A stretch of DNA of 64,000 nt from Desulfobacteraceae bacterium (GTDB taxonomy: Bacteria > Desulfobacterota > Desulfobacteria > Desulfobacterales > Desulfobacteraceae): positions 62,001-126,000 of the forward strand of contig JAAELK010000394.1 of assembly GCA_024226935.1 (NCBI GenBank), in the 5' to 3' direction. Positions 33,400-41,617 of this stretch are shown here, piece by piece (positions within the stretch are counted from its first letter, which is position 1; each line of letters begins with the position of its first letter). The notes under the pieces are model-generated. The model made no database searches and was not told where the DNA came from. It saw only the letters and a list, made by a program, of their open reading frames with translations. Made by a program: the position numbers and the translations under genes.

Positions 33400-34236
33400 A
33401 TGAAAATTTCTCTTTTTTGCATGTGTGTGTTTGGGATGATCCTTGTTTCAGGGTGTGTAACAGCTGATCAATACCAATTGTTGGAAAACAGAATAGCTAC
33501 CGTTGAGATGGAAAGATCCAATAAAAATTCCCAGGGTCAAAAAGATCTGAAAAGTGTTCAGCTAAAATTGGATGATTTGACAAAGGTCACCAGGGAACAT
33601 TACGCTGAAAGTAAGTATGAAATTCAACAGATCAAAGTGGAATTTCAAAAAGTGGATGGCCTGATTGAAGAGATAAAACATAATTTTGGAACTACTAGAC
33701 AGGCCTATCAGGACGAGTTGGAAAAAAGATTGGAACGCTTGGATAATGCCATCTCCCGCAATTACGAAAAAGTTATCAATATTGAAAAATATATGGGGTT
33801 TGAACCAACGGATACAAAGTCGACAGACCCAAACAGCAAGCCTTTGACTAAATCTGAATTGGGTTCTGAGCAGGAATCTTATAACCTTGCAAAAAAAATG
33901 TTTGATGATGGGGATAAGGAAAATGCAAGGATTCAGTTTGAAAATTTTATCAATAAATATCCCGATTCAAAAAATGCGGATAATGCCAGGTTTTGGATTG
34001 CTGATAGTTATTATGTTGAAAAATGGTATGAGAAAGCTATTCTGGAATATCAAAAGGTTCTTGAAAAATATCCAGATTCAAATAAGACAGCGGCTGCCAG
34101 GCTAAAACAGGGATATTCTTTTGCTGCACTTGGTGAGACTGCAAACGCAAGGTTGATTTTAAAGGAACTCATAAAGCAGTATCCTGATTCCGATGAAGCC
34201 AAATATGCTGGGAACAAATTAAAAAGCCTGAATTAA
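33400..34236 (+). CDS. cpoB: Tol-Pal system cell-division coordinator CpoB (YbgF), lipoprotein form
   Basis: Start at ATG 33400 (GGAG 6 bases upstream); the frame is open six codons earlier. About 278 residues: a lipoprotein signal (CMCVFGMILVSGC), a coiled coil for trimerisation (~25-140), then three TPR units (SYNLAKKMFDDGDKENARIQ, ADSYYVEKWYEKAILEYQ, KQGYSFAALGETANARLIL). E. coli CpoB is a soluble periplasmic protein; here the Cys after LVSG implies lipidation. It links Tol-Pal to peptidoglycan synthesis. Confidence 0.88.
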   Translation: MKISLFCMCVFGMILVSGCVTADQYQLLENRIATVEMERSNKNSQGQKDLKSVQLKLDDLTKVTREHYAESKYEIQQIKVEFQKVDGLIEEIKHNFGTTRQAYQDELEKRLERLDNAISRNYEKVINIEKYMGFEPTDTKSTDPNSKPLTKSELGSEQESYNLAKKMFDDGDKENARIQFENFINKYPDSKNADNARFWIADSYYVEKWYEKAILEYQKVLEKYPDSNKTAAARLKQGYSFAALGETANARLILKELIKQYPDSDEAKYAGNKLKSLN

Positions 34237-34248
34237 TTTTGGGGTGGT

Positions 34249-34734
34249 ATGATTAAAATTGTCGGTATTGACCCCGGATTGGCCGGCACAGGGGTTGGAG
34301 TCGTACAAGGCGATAACCGAGATATCAGCGGCTATTCCTTTGGCAGTATCTTAACCGACTCAAAAGCCTCTACTCCCGCAAGGCTCAATCTTATTTATTC
34401 AAAAATAGTTAGTTTTCTCGGTGAGCAAAAACCTGATCTTGTGGTGATTGAGGCTATTTACTCCCTTGAAAAATATCCTGAATCGGGTATTATGCTAGGT
34501 AAAGTATCCGGGGTTTTGTTGCTGGCTGCTTCCAGGGCCGGGCTCAAAGTGGATGAAATATCGGTACGTGAAGTCAAAAAAATAATTACCGGAAGCGGTA
34601 GTGCCGATAAGTTACAATTGGAAAAATCTGTCAGAAACCTGCTTAAGCATGGGGAGCCAATTCGTCCTTTTCATGCTTCAGATGCATTGGGGCTTGCATT
34701 AGCAGGGTATTACAGGTATGGAAGGGTATTATGA
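34249..34734 (+). CDS. ruvC: Holliday junction resolvase RuvC
   Basis: A 161-residue RNase H-fold nuclease: first acidic residue in VGIDPGLAGTGVG, second in LVVIEAIYSLEK, and the C-terminal pair in FHASDALGLALAGYY. Length is standard. It lies 12 bp after cpoB and its stop overlaps the ruvA start (ATGA), making a tol-pal-ruv supercluster. Confidence 0.95.
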   Translation: MIKIVGIDPGLAGTGVGVVQGDNRDISGYSFGSILTDSKASTPARLNLIYSKIVSFLGEQKPDLVVIEAIYSLEKYPESGIMLGKVSGVLLLAASRAGLKVDEISVREVKKIITGSGSADKLQLEKSVRNLLKHGEPIRPFHASDALGLALAGYYRYGRVL

Positions 34735-35360
34735 TCGGATATATCGAAGGGCGTATTATCCAAGATGAAGCGGATGGTATTTTATTATTGGCAGGTCATA
34801 TTGGATATGAAATTTTATTGAGTCCTATCACCCTCAATCAGGTGAAGTCTGAATCTTCAGCTGATGGGGTTGTTTCTTTGTATATCTATTATCATGTTAC
34901 GGAAAGACAACCAAAGCCGGTATTGATCGGTTTTGGTTGTCTTGCGGATAAACAGTTTTTCCAATTGTTTATTTCTGTTGCAGCCGTGGGGCCCATGAAG
35001 GCTGTGAAGGCTCTGACCCGTCCTGTGGGAGAGGTTGCCAGGGCTATTGAAGACAAAGATGTCTCTTTTCTTTCTCAATTGTCCGGTATTGGAAAAAGAA
35101 CTGCGGAAAAAATTATTGCAACTCTCCATGGAAAGGTTATAGCTTTTGTTGATGATGCAGCTAAAATATCTGATCAAATTCCCACATCCAGGGATAAAAG
35201 TTCCAGAGAAATTTCCCATCAGGTCGAAGAAGTTCTAGTTGATCAGCTCGGGTATTCTGCGATATCTGCCAAGCGAATGATAAAAGAGGCTTTTGATCGT
35301 AATCCGGTTATTGAAACTGCAGAAAGCTTGTTTGACGAAATATATCAGGAGGTTCTTTAA
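34731..35360 (+). CDS. ruvA: Holliday junction DNA helicase subunit RuvA
   Basis: A 209-residue protein with N-terminal OB fold (MIGYIEGRIIQDEADGILLL), tandem helix-hairpin-helix region (FLSQLSGIGKRTAEKIIATL) and a C-terminal domain III (EEVLVDQLGYSAISAKRMIK) that contacts RuvB. It binds the four-way junction. Coupled to ruvC by a 4-bp overlap; ruvB follows after 3 bp. Confidence 0.95.
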   Translation: MIGYIEGRIIQDEADGILLLAGHIGYEILLSPITLNQVKSESSADGVVSLYIYYHVTERQPKPVLIGFGCLADKQFFQLFISVAAVGPMKAVKALTRPVGEVARAIEDKDVSFLSQLSGIGKRTAEKIIATLHGKVIAFVDDAAKISDQIPTSRDKSSREISHQVEEVLVDQLGYSAISAKRMIKEAFDRNPVIETAESLFDEIYQEVL

Positions 35361-35363
35361 AAT

Positions 35364-36404
35364 ATGAACAATGATATCCTCTCTTTTTCTTCGGATAAAA
35401 AAGGGGTAGTGACCTCTAACCAGATGCAAGAAGACCAAACAGCAGATATAGTATCCCTTCGTCCCGGGTGTTTTGAGGAATATGTGGGGCAAAATGAAGT
35501 GGTTGAAACCTTGAAAATAGCTATTCAAGCGGCTAAAATTAGAAATGAGCCCCTGGATCATATTTTGTTGCATGGCCCCCCGGGCCTCGGGAAAACAACG
35601 ATTTGTCATATTATTGCCAAAGAAATTGATAAAGAGTTGACGATTACCTCGGGCCCAACCCTGGAAAAAGGGGGCGATCTGGTTGGTATTTTGACACACA
35701 TGGGAGAGGGGGAGATTCTTTTTATTGATGAAATTCACAGGATTCCAAAGGTGGTAGAAGAGTTTTTGTATCCGGCCATGGAGGATTTTGCAGTCGATTT
35801 CATTTTTGACAAGGGGATACATGCCAGAAGTCATCGGTATCGCCTTAAACAATTTGTCTTGGTGGGTGCTACTACAAGAGTGGGGTTGCTGTCGGCTCCT
35901 TTGCGGGACCGTTTTGGTATATTTCGTACCCTTGATTTTTATTGCATTGAAGATTTGGTAATAATTATCAAGCGGTCGGCAAAAATTTTATACACCTCTA
36001 TTTCAGATAAGGGTGCATTGGAACTTGCCAGGCGATCCAGGGGAACCCCCAGGGTTGCTAATCGTCTTTTAAAACGTGTCAGAGATTATTCTCAGGTGAA
36101 ATCCAATGGGCAAATTACACAGGCAAGCGTGGGGGCGGCACTTGCCCTTGAAGGAATTGACAGTCTGGGACTTACCCGTCTTGACCAAAATTACCTGATA
36201 ACGATTATTGAATTTTATAAAGGAGGTCCTGTGGGAATTGAGGCTATTTCGGCCACCCTACAGGAAGAAACCGATACCCTTGTGGATGTTGTGGAACCGT
36301 TTTTATTAAAGATCGGGCTTGTTCTTCGCACCTCAAGTGGTAGAAAAGCATCTGAGAAAGCGTATCAGCATCTTAAGATAAACCTAAGGACTCAGATAAA
36401 TTAA
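35364..36404 (+). CDS. ruvB: Holliday junction branch-migration ATPase RuvB
   Basis: A 346-residue AAA+ motor: conserved [17 protein letters not shown], Walker [10 protein letters not shown], Walker [13 protein letters not shown], the arginine-finger region PLRDRFGIF, and a winged-helix C-terminal domain ([20 protein letters not shown]). A typical RuvB except for a somewhat extended N-terminus (about 25 extra residues). Last gene of ruvCAB. Confidence 0.96.
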   Translation: MNNDILSFSSDKKGVVTSNQMQEDQTADIVSLRPGCFEEYVGQNEVVETLKIAIQAAKIRNEPLDHILLHGPPGLGKTTICHIIAKEIDKELTITSGPTLEKGGDLVGILTHMGEGEILFIDEIHRIPKVVEEFLYPAMEDFAVDFIFDKGIHARSHRYRLKQFVLVGATTRVGLLSAPLRDRFGIFRTLDFYCIEDLVIIIKRSAKILYTSISDKGALELARRSRGTPRVANRLLKRVRDYSQVKSNGQITQASVGAALALEGIDSLGLTRLDQNYLITIIEFYKGGPVGIEAISATLQEETDTLVDVVEPFLLKIGLVLRTSSGRKASEKAYQHLKINLRTQIN

Positions 36405-36423
36405 AAGGGATGGATCAAATAGG

Positions 36424-37776
36424 ATGGGTAAAACCCAAGAAATGAAAAAAATAATAATGTTCAAAGTTCTGTTTACAATTTATACACTTTTTGCAGTGCT
36501 GTTATTACCCGCAGGTTCCGGGTCATGCAGTTCACTTCCCGTTGCAGATAATCTTCTGCCGAAGTCCATTATCAGTCTGCCGGAAAATGCAAATGCCATT
36601 CTTGTGGAAAAACAAACCCAGATGCTTTACGTTTATTCTTTGAAACATAAACAACTTGATCTGGTGTTTTCAGCTCCCTGCTCAACCGGTGAAATATCTG
36701 GGTCCAAAAAAAAAGTGGGAGATAAAAAGACGCCCGAGGGAGTGTATTTTTTAACCGATGAATATAAAGATCGTTATCTTACGCCTATATATGGTAAAAA
36801 AGCCTTCCCTTCCGATTATCCAAATTTCTATGATTTGCGTCTGGGCAAAGAAGGTTCCGCCATCTGGATCCACGGCACAAATAAGGTGTTAAAACCCAGG
36901 GATTCCAACGGTTGTATTGCCCTTGATAATAATAATATTCTTTCTCTTTCTGATTATATTCAACTCAATTTTACCCCGTTAATTATTGTTGAAAAAAATT
37001 TAAAAACAGATATCAAGAGTCAGGCAGGTCGTGAAAAAAAAGTTCTTAAATTATTGGGTGATTGGACCCATTCCATTGAGACTGGTGGTTACCACCAATA
37101 TCTTGGCTTTTACTCAGAGGAATATGTGCCGGATATCACCTGGTGGGAGACCTGGCTCAAGTTAAGGAAAAAATCCACCAGGGACAAGGTGTTCTTAAAG
37201 GTTGAAACGGCCAATACCGGTATCTATGTCCAAAATAATATTGTGGTTGTCTTGTTTGATTTGATTCTGTCATCGGGGAAAGAAAAAGTTTTGATTGGCA
37301 AGCGAGAGCTTTTTCTGGAAAAATCGAGTCATGAATATAAAATTGTCGGGGATATAATTCAGAAAAAATCAAAGGTTTATAAAACAATTGATTCGCCTTT
37401 GATTACTGCAGCTCAAAAACTTTTAAACTATACAATAGGGGAAGTATCTGCTGTGGAAACAGTGCGCAAATGGCTGATAGCCTGGTCTTCAAAAAAGATG
37501 GATGCCTATGCCGGGTTTTATGCAGATGATTTTTATTCCGATGGGCTTGGAAAAAAAGCCTGGGTTAATCGGAAAAAACAACTTTCCAGAAAATATAATT
37601 ATATTACCGTGACAGGCAAGGATTTTAAAATGACCAAGAAGAAGGATAGCTGTGAAGTCAGTTTTTTCCAAAATTATGAATCCAGCAATTTTTCAACCCA
37701 GGGAACAAAACATCTTAAACTTGTGAGGAAAGGTGGATTATGGAAGATATCTCAAGAGAACTGGAAAAAGAAATAG
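36424..37776 (+). CDS. YkuD L,D-transpeptidase/carboxypeptidase with NTF2-like C-terminus (Csd6/Pgp2-like)
   Basis: A 450-residue exported protein. Signal peptide (FKVLFTIYTLFAVLLLPA), a YkuD domain at about 55-200 with catalytic His150 (IWIHGTNK) and Cys164 (RDSNGCIAL), then one or two NTF2-like domains (~205-330 and ~345-448; AVETVRKWLIAWSSKKMDAY). YkuD followed by NTF2-like is the architecture of Helicobacter Csd6 and Campylobacter Pgp2, L,D-carboxypeptidases that trim peptidoglycan tetrapeptides to shape the cell. It is first of a coupled set with a bitopic coiled-coil protein, an M99 peptidase and a bactofilin. Whether it trims or cross-links is inferred. Confidence 0.82.
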   Translation: MGKTQEMKKIIMFKVLFTIYTLFAVLLLPAGSGSCSSLPVADNLLPKSIISLPENANAILVEKQTQMLYVYSLKHKQLDLVFSAPCSTGEISGSKKKVGDKKTPEGVYFLTDEYKDRYLTPIYGKKAFPSDYPNFYDLRLGKEGSAIWIHGTNKVLKPRDSNGCIALDNNNILSLSDYIQLNFTPLIIVEKNLKTDIKSQAGREKKVLKLLGDWTHSIETGGYHQYLGFYSEEYVPDITWWETWLKLRKKSTRDKVFLKVETANTGIYVQNNIVVVLFDLILSSGKEKVLIGKRELFLEKSSHEYKIVGDIIQKKSKVYKTIDSPLITAAQKLLNYTIGEVSAVETVRKWLIAWSSKKMDAYAGFYADDFYSDGLGKKAWVNRKKQLSRKYNYITVTGKDFKMTKKKDSCEVSFFQNYESSNFSTQGTKHLKLVRKGGLWKISQENWKKK

Positions 37777-38657
37777 CCCAGTCAAAACCATCTCCATATA
37801 AAAAAAGCAGGAAAAAAAGGATTTTGGTTGTAGATGATTTAGGGGAAATTAAATCAGCAGGTCATCTTAAGGTGCTTATCTATCTGTTTTTGGTGATTAG
37901 CATTATTTGTTTTTTTGCAGTAAGCGGGTTCTATTATCTTTTCTCCAATCAGATTTTTGAAAATAAATTGCTTAAAAGTAAATTGACCGGGCTGGAAGAA
38001 AAGTTTAATCGCCTGGTCAATGAAAAAGAAGTTTTAATGGCCAGGTTGGTTATTTCAGGCAAAGCACTGGGAATCCAAACCCGGCACCCGTTAGCAACGG
38101 CAAAAGAAAAAAAATCCGGAATTAAGGAAAAACCGGATCCCAAAATTGTGAATACTGCCCAAAAAACAGCAGTGGCTTCCAGGGTTAAAGAGTTAACTGC
38201 GATGGTTGGAGCAGTCGAGACTAAGGAAGATAAAAATGTGGGTTTGGATCAGGCGGTATTAAAATCAAATGTGTCGGCTCAACAGATGGTTGCCATAGAA
38301 AAATTTACCGTTACCCGGGATGGGGTGGATGGCGATCTTCTCGTACGATTTGACATCAGGAATGTATCGGATAAATCCGGTGGTGTTTCCGGGCGGATAT
38401 TTACCATACTAAAGCCTGAAAGCAAAAGTCAGGAAGAGTGGTTGGTGGTTCCAGCGGTGCCGTTAAAAAAAGGCGTTCCCAGTCAATACCGGAAGGGGCA
38501 ATACTTTTCCATTGCACATTTTAAACCCGTTAAGTTCCGGATTAAAAATCAGGCAGGTCCTGATTTTTTTAAAAAAGCAGCCATATATATATTTAATGAA
38601 AATGGGGCTTTGATGTTTGAAAGCCGCATCAATATCACCGAGGGTGAATCCGGTTGA
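37740..38657 (+). CDS. Bitopic membrane protein with periplasmic coiled coil, function unknown
   Basis: I recognise no family. The 305-residue protein begins with a charged cytoplasmic part (ISRELEKEIAQSKPSPYKKS, basic RKKR patch), one membrane segment at about 44-68 (VLIYLFLVISIICFFAVSGF), a short coiled coil (~75-105; KLLKSKLTGLEEKFNRLVNE), a Lys/Ala-rich linker, and a beta-rich C-terminal domain from about 185 (KFTVTRDGVDGDLLVRFDIR). It overlaps the YkuD gene by 37 bp and the next gene by one base. The position suggests a scaffold joining the periplasmic wall enzymes to cytoplasmic bactofilin. Confidence 0.7.
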   Translation: MEDISRELEKEIAQSKPSPYKKSRKKRILVVDDLGEIKSAGHLKVLIYLFLVISIICFFAVSGFYYLFSNQIFENKLLKSKLTGLEEKFNRLVNEKEVLMARLVISGKALGIQTRHPLATAKEKKSGIKEKPDPKIVNTAQKTAVASRVKELTAMVGAVETKEDKNVGLDQAVLKSNVSAQQMVAIEKFTVTRDGVDGDLLVRFDIRNVSDKSGGVSGRIFTILKPESKSQEEWLVVPAVPLKKGVPSQYRKGQYFSIAHFKPVKFRIKNQAGPDFFKKAAIYIFNENGALMFESRINITEGESG

Positions 38658-40147
38658 TGAAATCTATATTAAAGATCGGAACTATTTTCTTTTTTGGATC
38701 TTTTCTGGTTCTCCTGATCTCTTCGGTTTCCATGTCTGGCCAGAGGACCCATACTGTTTTTTTCCAAGGAGAGCATAATGAGCTGAATGTCTACCGGATA
38801 TTCGGGTCGAAACCGGGAAAAACTTTGTTAATTGTCGGAGGGATTCAAGGGGATGAGGCGGGTGGTTTTTTATCCGCAGATTTTTATGCAGATTTTTCCC
38901 TTGAGAAGGGGAATCTCATCGTTGTACCCCGGGCAAATTTTCCTTCGATTTTGAAAAAGGAAAGGCAGATTAATCAGGACATGAATAGAAAATTCATGGA
39001 CGATTATACATTAAATTATGAAACAAAGGTGGTGGATGTCCTTAAAAAGCTCATTTGTGAGAGTGATTGTTTTTTAAATCTCCACGAGGGATCAGGTTTT
39101 TATTCACCTACCTGGGAAAGTCCCGATAGAAATTCCAAAAAATATGGCCAATCTATTATTGCGGATGACTCGATTTTAAATATGGGAGCTGGTCGTACTC
39201 CTGTGGATCTTGAGGCTATGGCTCAACAGGTCATCGATAAAATCAATAAGAATATAGAAGATGATGTTTTGTATTTTCATTTTAACAATCACAGAACCAA
39301 TCATCCGGATACGAGCCATAAAGAACAACGCCGGTCCGCCACCTATTATGCAATGAATGTTTGTAAAATACCGGCATTTGGTATTGAATCTGCAAAAGTG
39401 CTCTCCCTGGAACAAAAGGTGAGACAGCATATTTATGCCATTAATGGTTTTATGGATCTTTTGGGTATTGTACCACAGACGCCCGGTATAGATTTAAAAA
39501 AACCTCAAATGCAATATATGATCATTTCTGTTAATGACTCCATTCCTGTTGTCATAGGAAAGATGCAGCATTTGAAAATTAATAGAGGAGACATGATTCA
39601 GGTTCATGACATTGTGGCCAACTATGAAAGGGGATTGAGTGTGGATGTCCTAGGGGTGGGCAATAAGTTTAATGATATGAAAAAGAAATTGATTATTAAT
39701 GAACCCACCAGGATTGAGGCAAAAAAGGATTTTTACGCCTGTGGCAGCGTCTTTTTAGATTTTGATGAGAAAGGGTTTGATAAAGGCCATGAACTTGTGG
39801 TGAGTGAATCAAAAAAGGCTGTTGGTATTCGATATAAATTGAAGATTAACGGAAATATTGTTATTGCGCAAAATTATAGTCATGTGAACATTAAACATGG
39901 AGATAAATTAATTATAGAAGATATTATTACCGGAGATATAGACCCTTCGGAGTACGTGGTAAATTTTAAAGGTTTCGTTGGTAATAATAGTAAAAATACA
40001 GGTGAAGACAGGGGATACGTGATTGATACTGGAGCTAATGTCCTTATTTCGAGATATTCTTTGGAAAAAAAAGGTAGGCACTATTATGTGGTGACCACAC
40101 TTGGGGGGGATGAAGTCGGCAGAATTTATATAGATATTCAATCATAA
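38657..40147 (+). CDS. M14/M99-family D,L-carboxypeptidase-like protein (Csd4/Pgp1-like)
   Basis: A ~496-residue exported metallopeptidase. Signal-anchor (GTIFFFGSFLVLLISSV), then a zinc-binding motif IVGGIQGDEAGGF, where the usual first His is a Gln, and the third ligand in FLNLHEGSGFYSP. Gln, Glu and His as zinc ligands (about residues 65, 68, 144) is the unusual set described for Helicobacter Csd4; family M99 also includes Campylobacter Pgp1. These cut the tripeptide of peptidoglycan to a dipeptide and are needed for helical shape. About 250 C-terminal residues form beta-rich repeats (SVNDSIPVVIGKMQHLKINRG). ATG 38657 overlaps the previous stop (TGATG). Confidence 0.82.
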   Translation: MKSILKIGTIFFFGSFLVLLISSVSMSGQRTHTVFFQGEHNELNVYRIFGSKPGKTLLIVGGIQGDEAGGFLSADFYADFSLEKGNLIVVPRANFPSILKKERQINQDMNRKFMDDYTLNYETKVVDVLKKLICESDCFLNLHEGSGFYSPTWESPDRNSKKYGQSIIADDSILNMGAGRTPVDLEAMAQQVIDKINKNIEDDVLYFHFNNHRTNHPDTSHKEQRRSATYYAMNVCKIPAFGIESAKVLSLEQKVRQHIYAINGFMDLLGIVPQTPGIDLKKPQMQYMIISVNDSIPVVIGKMQHLKINRGDMIQVHDIVANYERGLSVDVLGVGNKFNDMKKKLIINEPTRIEAKKDFYACGSVFLDFDEKGFDKGHELVVSESKKAVGIRYKLKINGNIVIAQNYSHVNIKHGDKLIIEDIITGDIDPSEYVVNFKGFVGNNSKNTGEDRGYVIDTGANVLISRYSLEKKGRHYYVVTTLGGDEVGRIYIDIQS

Positions 40148-40166
40148 ATATGCGAGGAGACAGACA

Positions 40167-40607
40167 GTGGGAAAAAAAGACAGGAAAAACTTATCGATCA
40201 TCGATAAAGAGCTTAAAATAGACGGGTCCATATCCAGCACTGGAAAATTGATTATTAAGGGCCAGGTGACCGGTACCATTGACGGAGATGTAGTCATTAT
40301 TGCAGAAGACGGAATTGTTAACTCCAGCGCAACAAAGGTGTCCAGTCTGACCATTGGTGGGAATTTTCAAGGAGAGGTCCAAGCCTCCAAAGAATTGATT
40401 ATACTCGCAACCGGTACCTGTGCCGGAAAAGTTGAATGTCAGGATCTGATTGTTGAAAATGGAGGTATTTTGAATGCAGATGTTTCCTGTAAAACGTCCA
40501 GTCGGCTATCTCCGATAAAAGAGAGATCCTCTTTTGTGTCTGGGTTTAAAAAAGAGAGTGTCGCCTTTGTGTCCGGGTTTAAAAAGGAAAAGCAAATAGA
40601 ATTGTAA
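40167..40607 (+). CDS. Bactofilin (CcmA-like cytoskeletal protein)
   Basis: A 146-residue polymer-forming cytoskeletal protein. GTG start with GAGGAG 7 bases upstream. The central beta-helix repeats are clear (GKLIIKGQVTGTIDGDVVII ... LTIGGNFQGEVQASKELIIL ... CQDLIVENGGILNADVSC). The C-terminal tail carries an 11-residue tandem duplication (FVSGFKKES / FVSGFKKEK). Bactofilins form nonpolar filaments that localise wall-modifying enzymes; in Helicobacter CcmA works with Csd proteins. It lies 19 bp after the Csd4-like gene. Confidence 0.9.
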   Translation: MGKKDRKNLSIIDKELKIDGSISSTGKLIIKGQVTGTIDGDVVIIAEDGIVNSSATKVSSLTIGGNFQGEVQASKELIILATGTCAGKVECQDLIVENGGILNADVSCKTSSRLSPIKERSSFVSGFKKESVAFVSGFKKEKQIEL

Positions 40608-40614
40608 AATCTGC

Positions 40615-40643
40615 TTGACATATACACAAAATTTCTGTAAATA
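40615..40643 (+). promoter_or_regulatory. Putative sigma-70 promoter for rplM-rpsI
   Basis: TTGACA at 40615-40620, a 17-bp spacer, TAAATA at 40638-40643; starts 7 bp after the bactofilin stop and 36 bp before the rplM start codon. Confidence 0.55.
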
Positions 40644-40678
40644 TTGCTGATTGTGTTTATGAAGAGGAGTGTGAAACA

Positions 40679-41113
40679 TTGAAAAAATATACGTACAGTG
40701 CAAAAAGATCAGACAACAAAGAAAATTGGTGTGTAATCGATGCAAAGGATCTGGTTCTTGGAAGGTTGGCCTCCCAGGTAGCTTACAGGATTCGTGGAAA
40801 ACATAGTCCCCTTTTTACTCCCCATGTAGACATGGGTGACTGGGTTGTAGTGATTAATGCGGATAAGGTTCGTCTGACCGGTAATAAGCTGGATCAGAAA
40901 ACATACTATCGCCATTCTGGATATATCGGTAGTATAAAATCTGCTACGGCCAAAGAGTTGTTTGAGAAAAAGCCAGGGGAAGTGCTTAAGAAAGCAGTCC
41001 GGGGAATGCTCCCTAAGAACAGGCTTGGAAGAAAGCTTTGTAAGAAATTATTTGTTTATGCAGGCGATCAGCATCCCCATGCTGCCCAAAAGCCTGAAGT
41101 AGTTGAAATTTAA
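40679..41113 (+). CDS. rplM: 50S ribosomal protein L13
   Basis: A 144-residue uL13: WCVIDAKDLVLGRLASQVAY, GDWVVVINADKVRLTG, HSGYIGSIKSATAKELF and RGMLPKNRLGRKL are all family landmarks. The start is a TTG with AGGAG 9 bases upstream; no ATG is available. rpsI follows 30 bp downstream as usual. Confidence 0.97.
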   Translation: MKKYTYSAKRSDNKENWCVIDAKDLVLGRLASQVAYRIRGKHSPLFTPHVDMGDWVVVINADKVRLTGNKLDQKTYYRHSGYIGSIKSATAKELFEKKPGEVLKKAVRGMLPKNRLGRKLCKKLFVYAGDQHPHAAQKPEVVEI

Positions 41114-41143
41114 GATAAAGATATAAAGGACGCGGTAATATCA

Positions 41144-41539
41144 ATGGAAAGTGGAAACGTATTCTACGCGACAGGTAAGCGAAAAGACTCTGTGGCCAAG
41201 GTGTGGCTGGTACCTGGTACAGGTAAGGTCGTTGTCAATAATAGAGAGTTGGATGAGTATTTCGATATTAATGTTAATCGAAAAGCACTTGTTTCCCCCC
41301 TGGTACTGACGGATAATAGTGACGCCTTTGATATTAAAGTCACCGTGATGGGTGGAGGGCAGACCGGCCAAGCTGGTGCTATTCGTCATGGCGTGTCAAA
41401 AGCTCTGGTTCTTGTTGATCCTGAGTTGAGAGCGGTCCTGAAAAGTGCTGGTTTTCTGACCAGGGATGCAAGGAAGAAAGAGCGTAAAAAATACGGTAAG
41501 AAAGGCGCCAGAGCAAGTTTTCAATTTTCAAAAAGATAG
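41144..41539 (+). CDS. rpsI: 30S ribosomal protein S9
   Basis: A 131-residue uS9: [39 protein letters not shown], and the basic C-terminus [20 protein letters not shown] ending FSKR, where the last residues touch the P-site tRNA. Confidence 0.97.
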   Translation: MESGNVFYATGKRKDSVAKVWLVPGTGKVVVNNRELDEYFDINVNRKALVSPLVLTDNSDAFDIKVTVMGGGQTGQAGAIRHGVSKALVLVDPELRAVLKSAGFLTRDARKKERKKYGKKGARASFQFSKR

Positions 41540-41570
41540 TCTTTTTTATACGATCTTTAAAACGCCGAGG

Positions 41571-41601
41571 GGGGAGACAAAAGAATTGTTTCCCCTTTTT
41601 T
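41571..41601 (+). terminator. Rho-independent terminator after rpsI
   Basis: A 9-bp stem GGGGAGACA / TGTTTCCCC with one G-T wobble and a 7-base loop, followed by TTTTTT. It also precedes sbcB by 17 bp. Confidence 0.85.
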
Positions 41602-41617
41602 GGGTTTGGGTTAAAAA

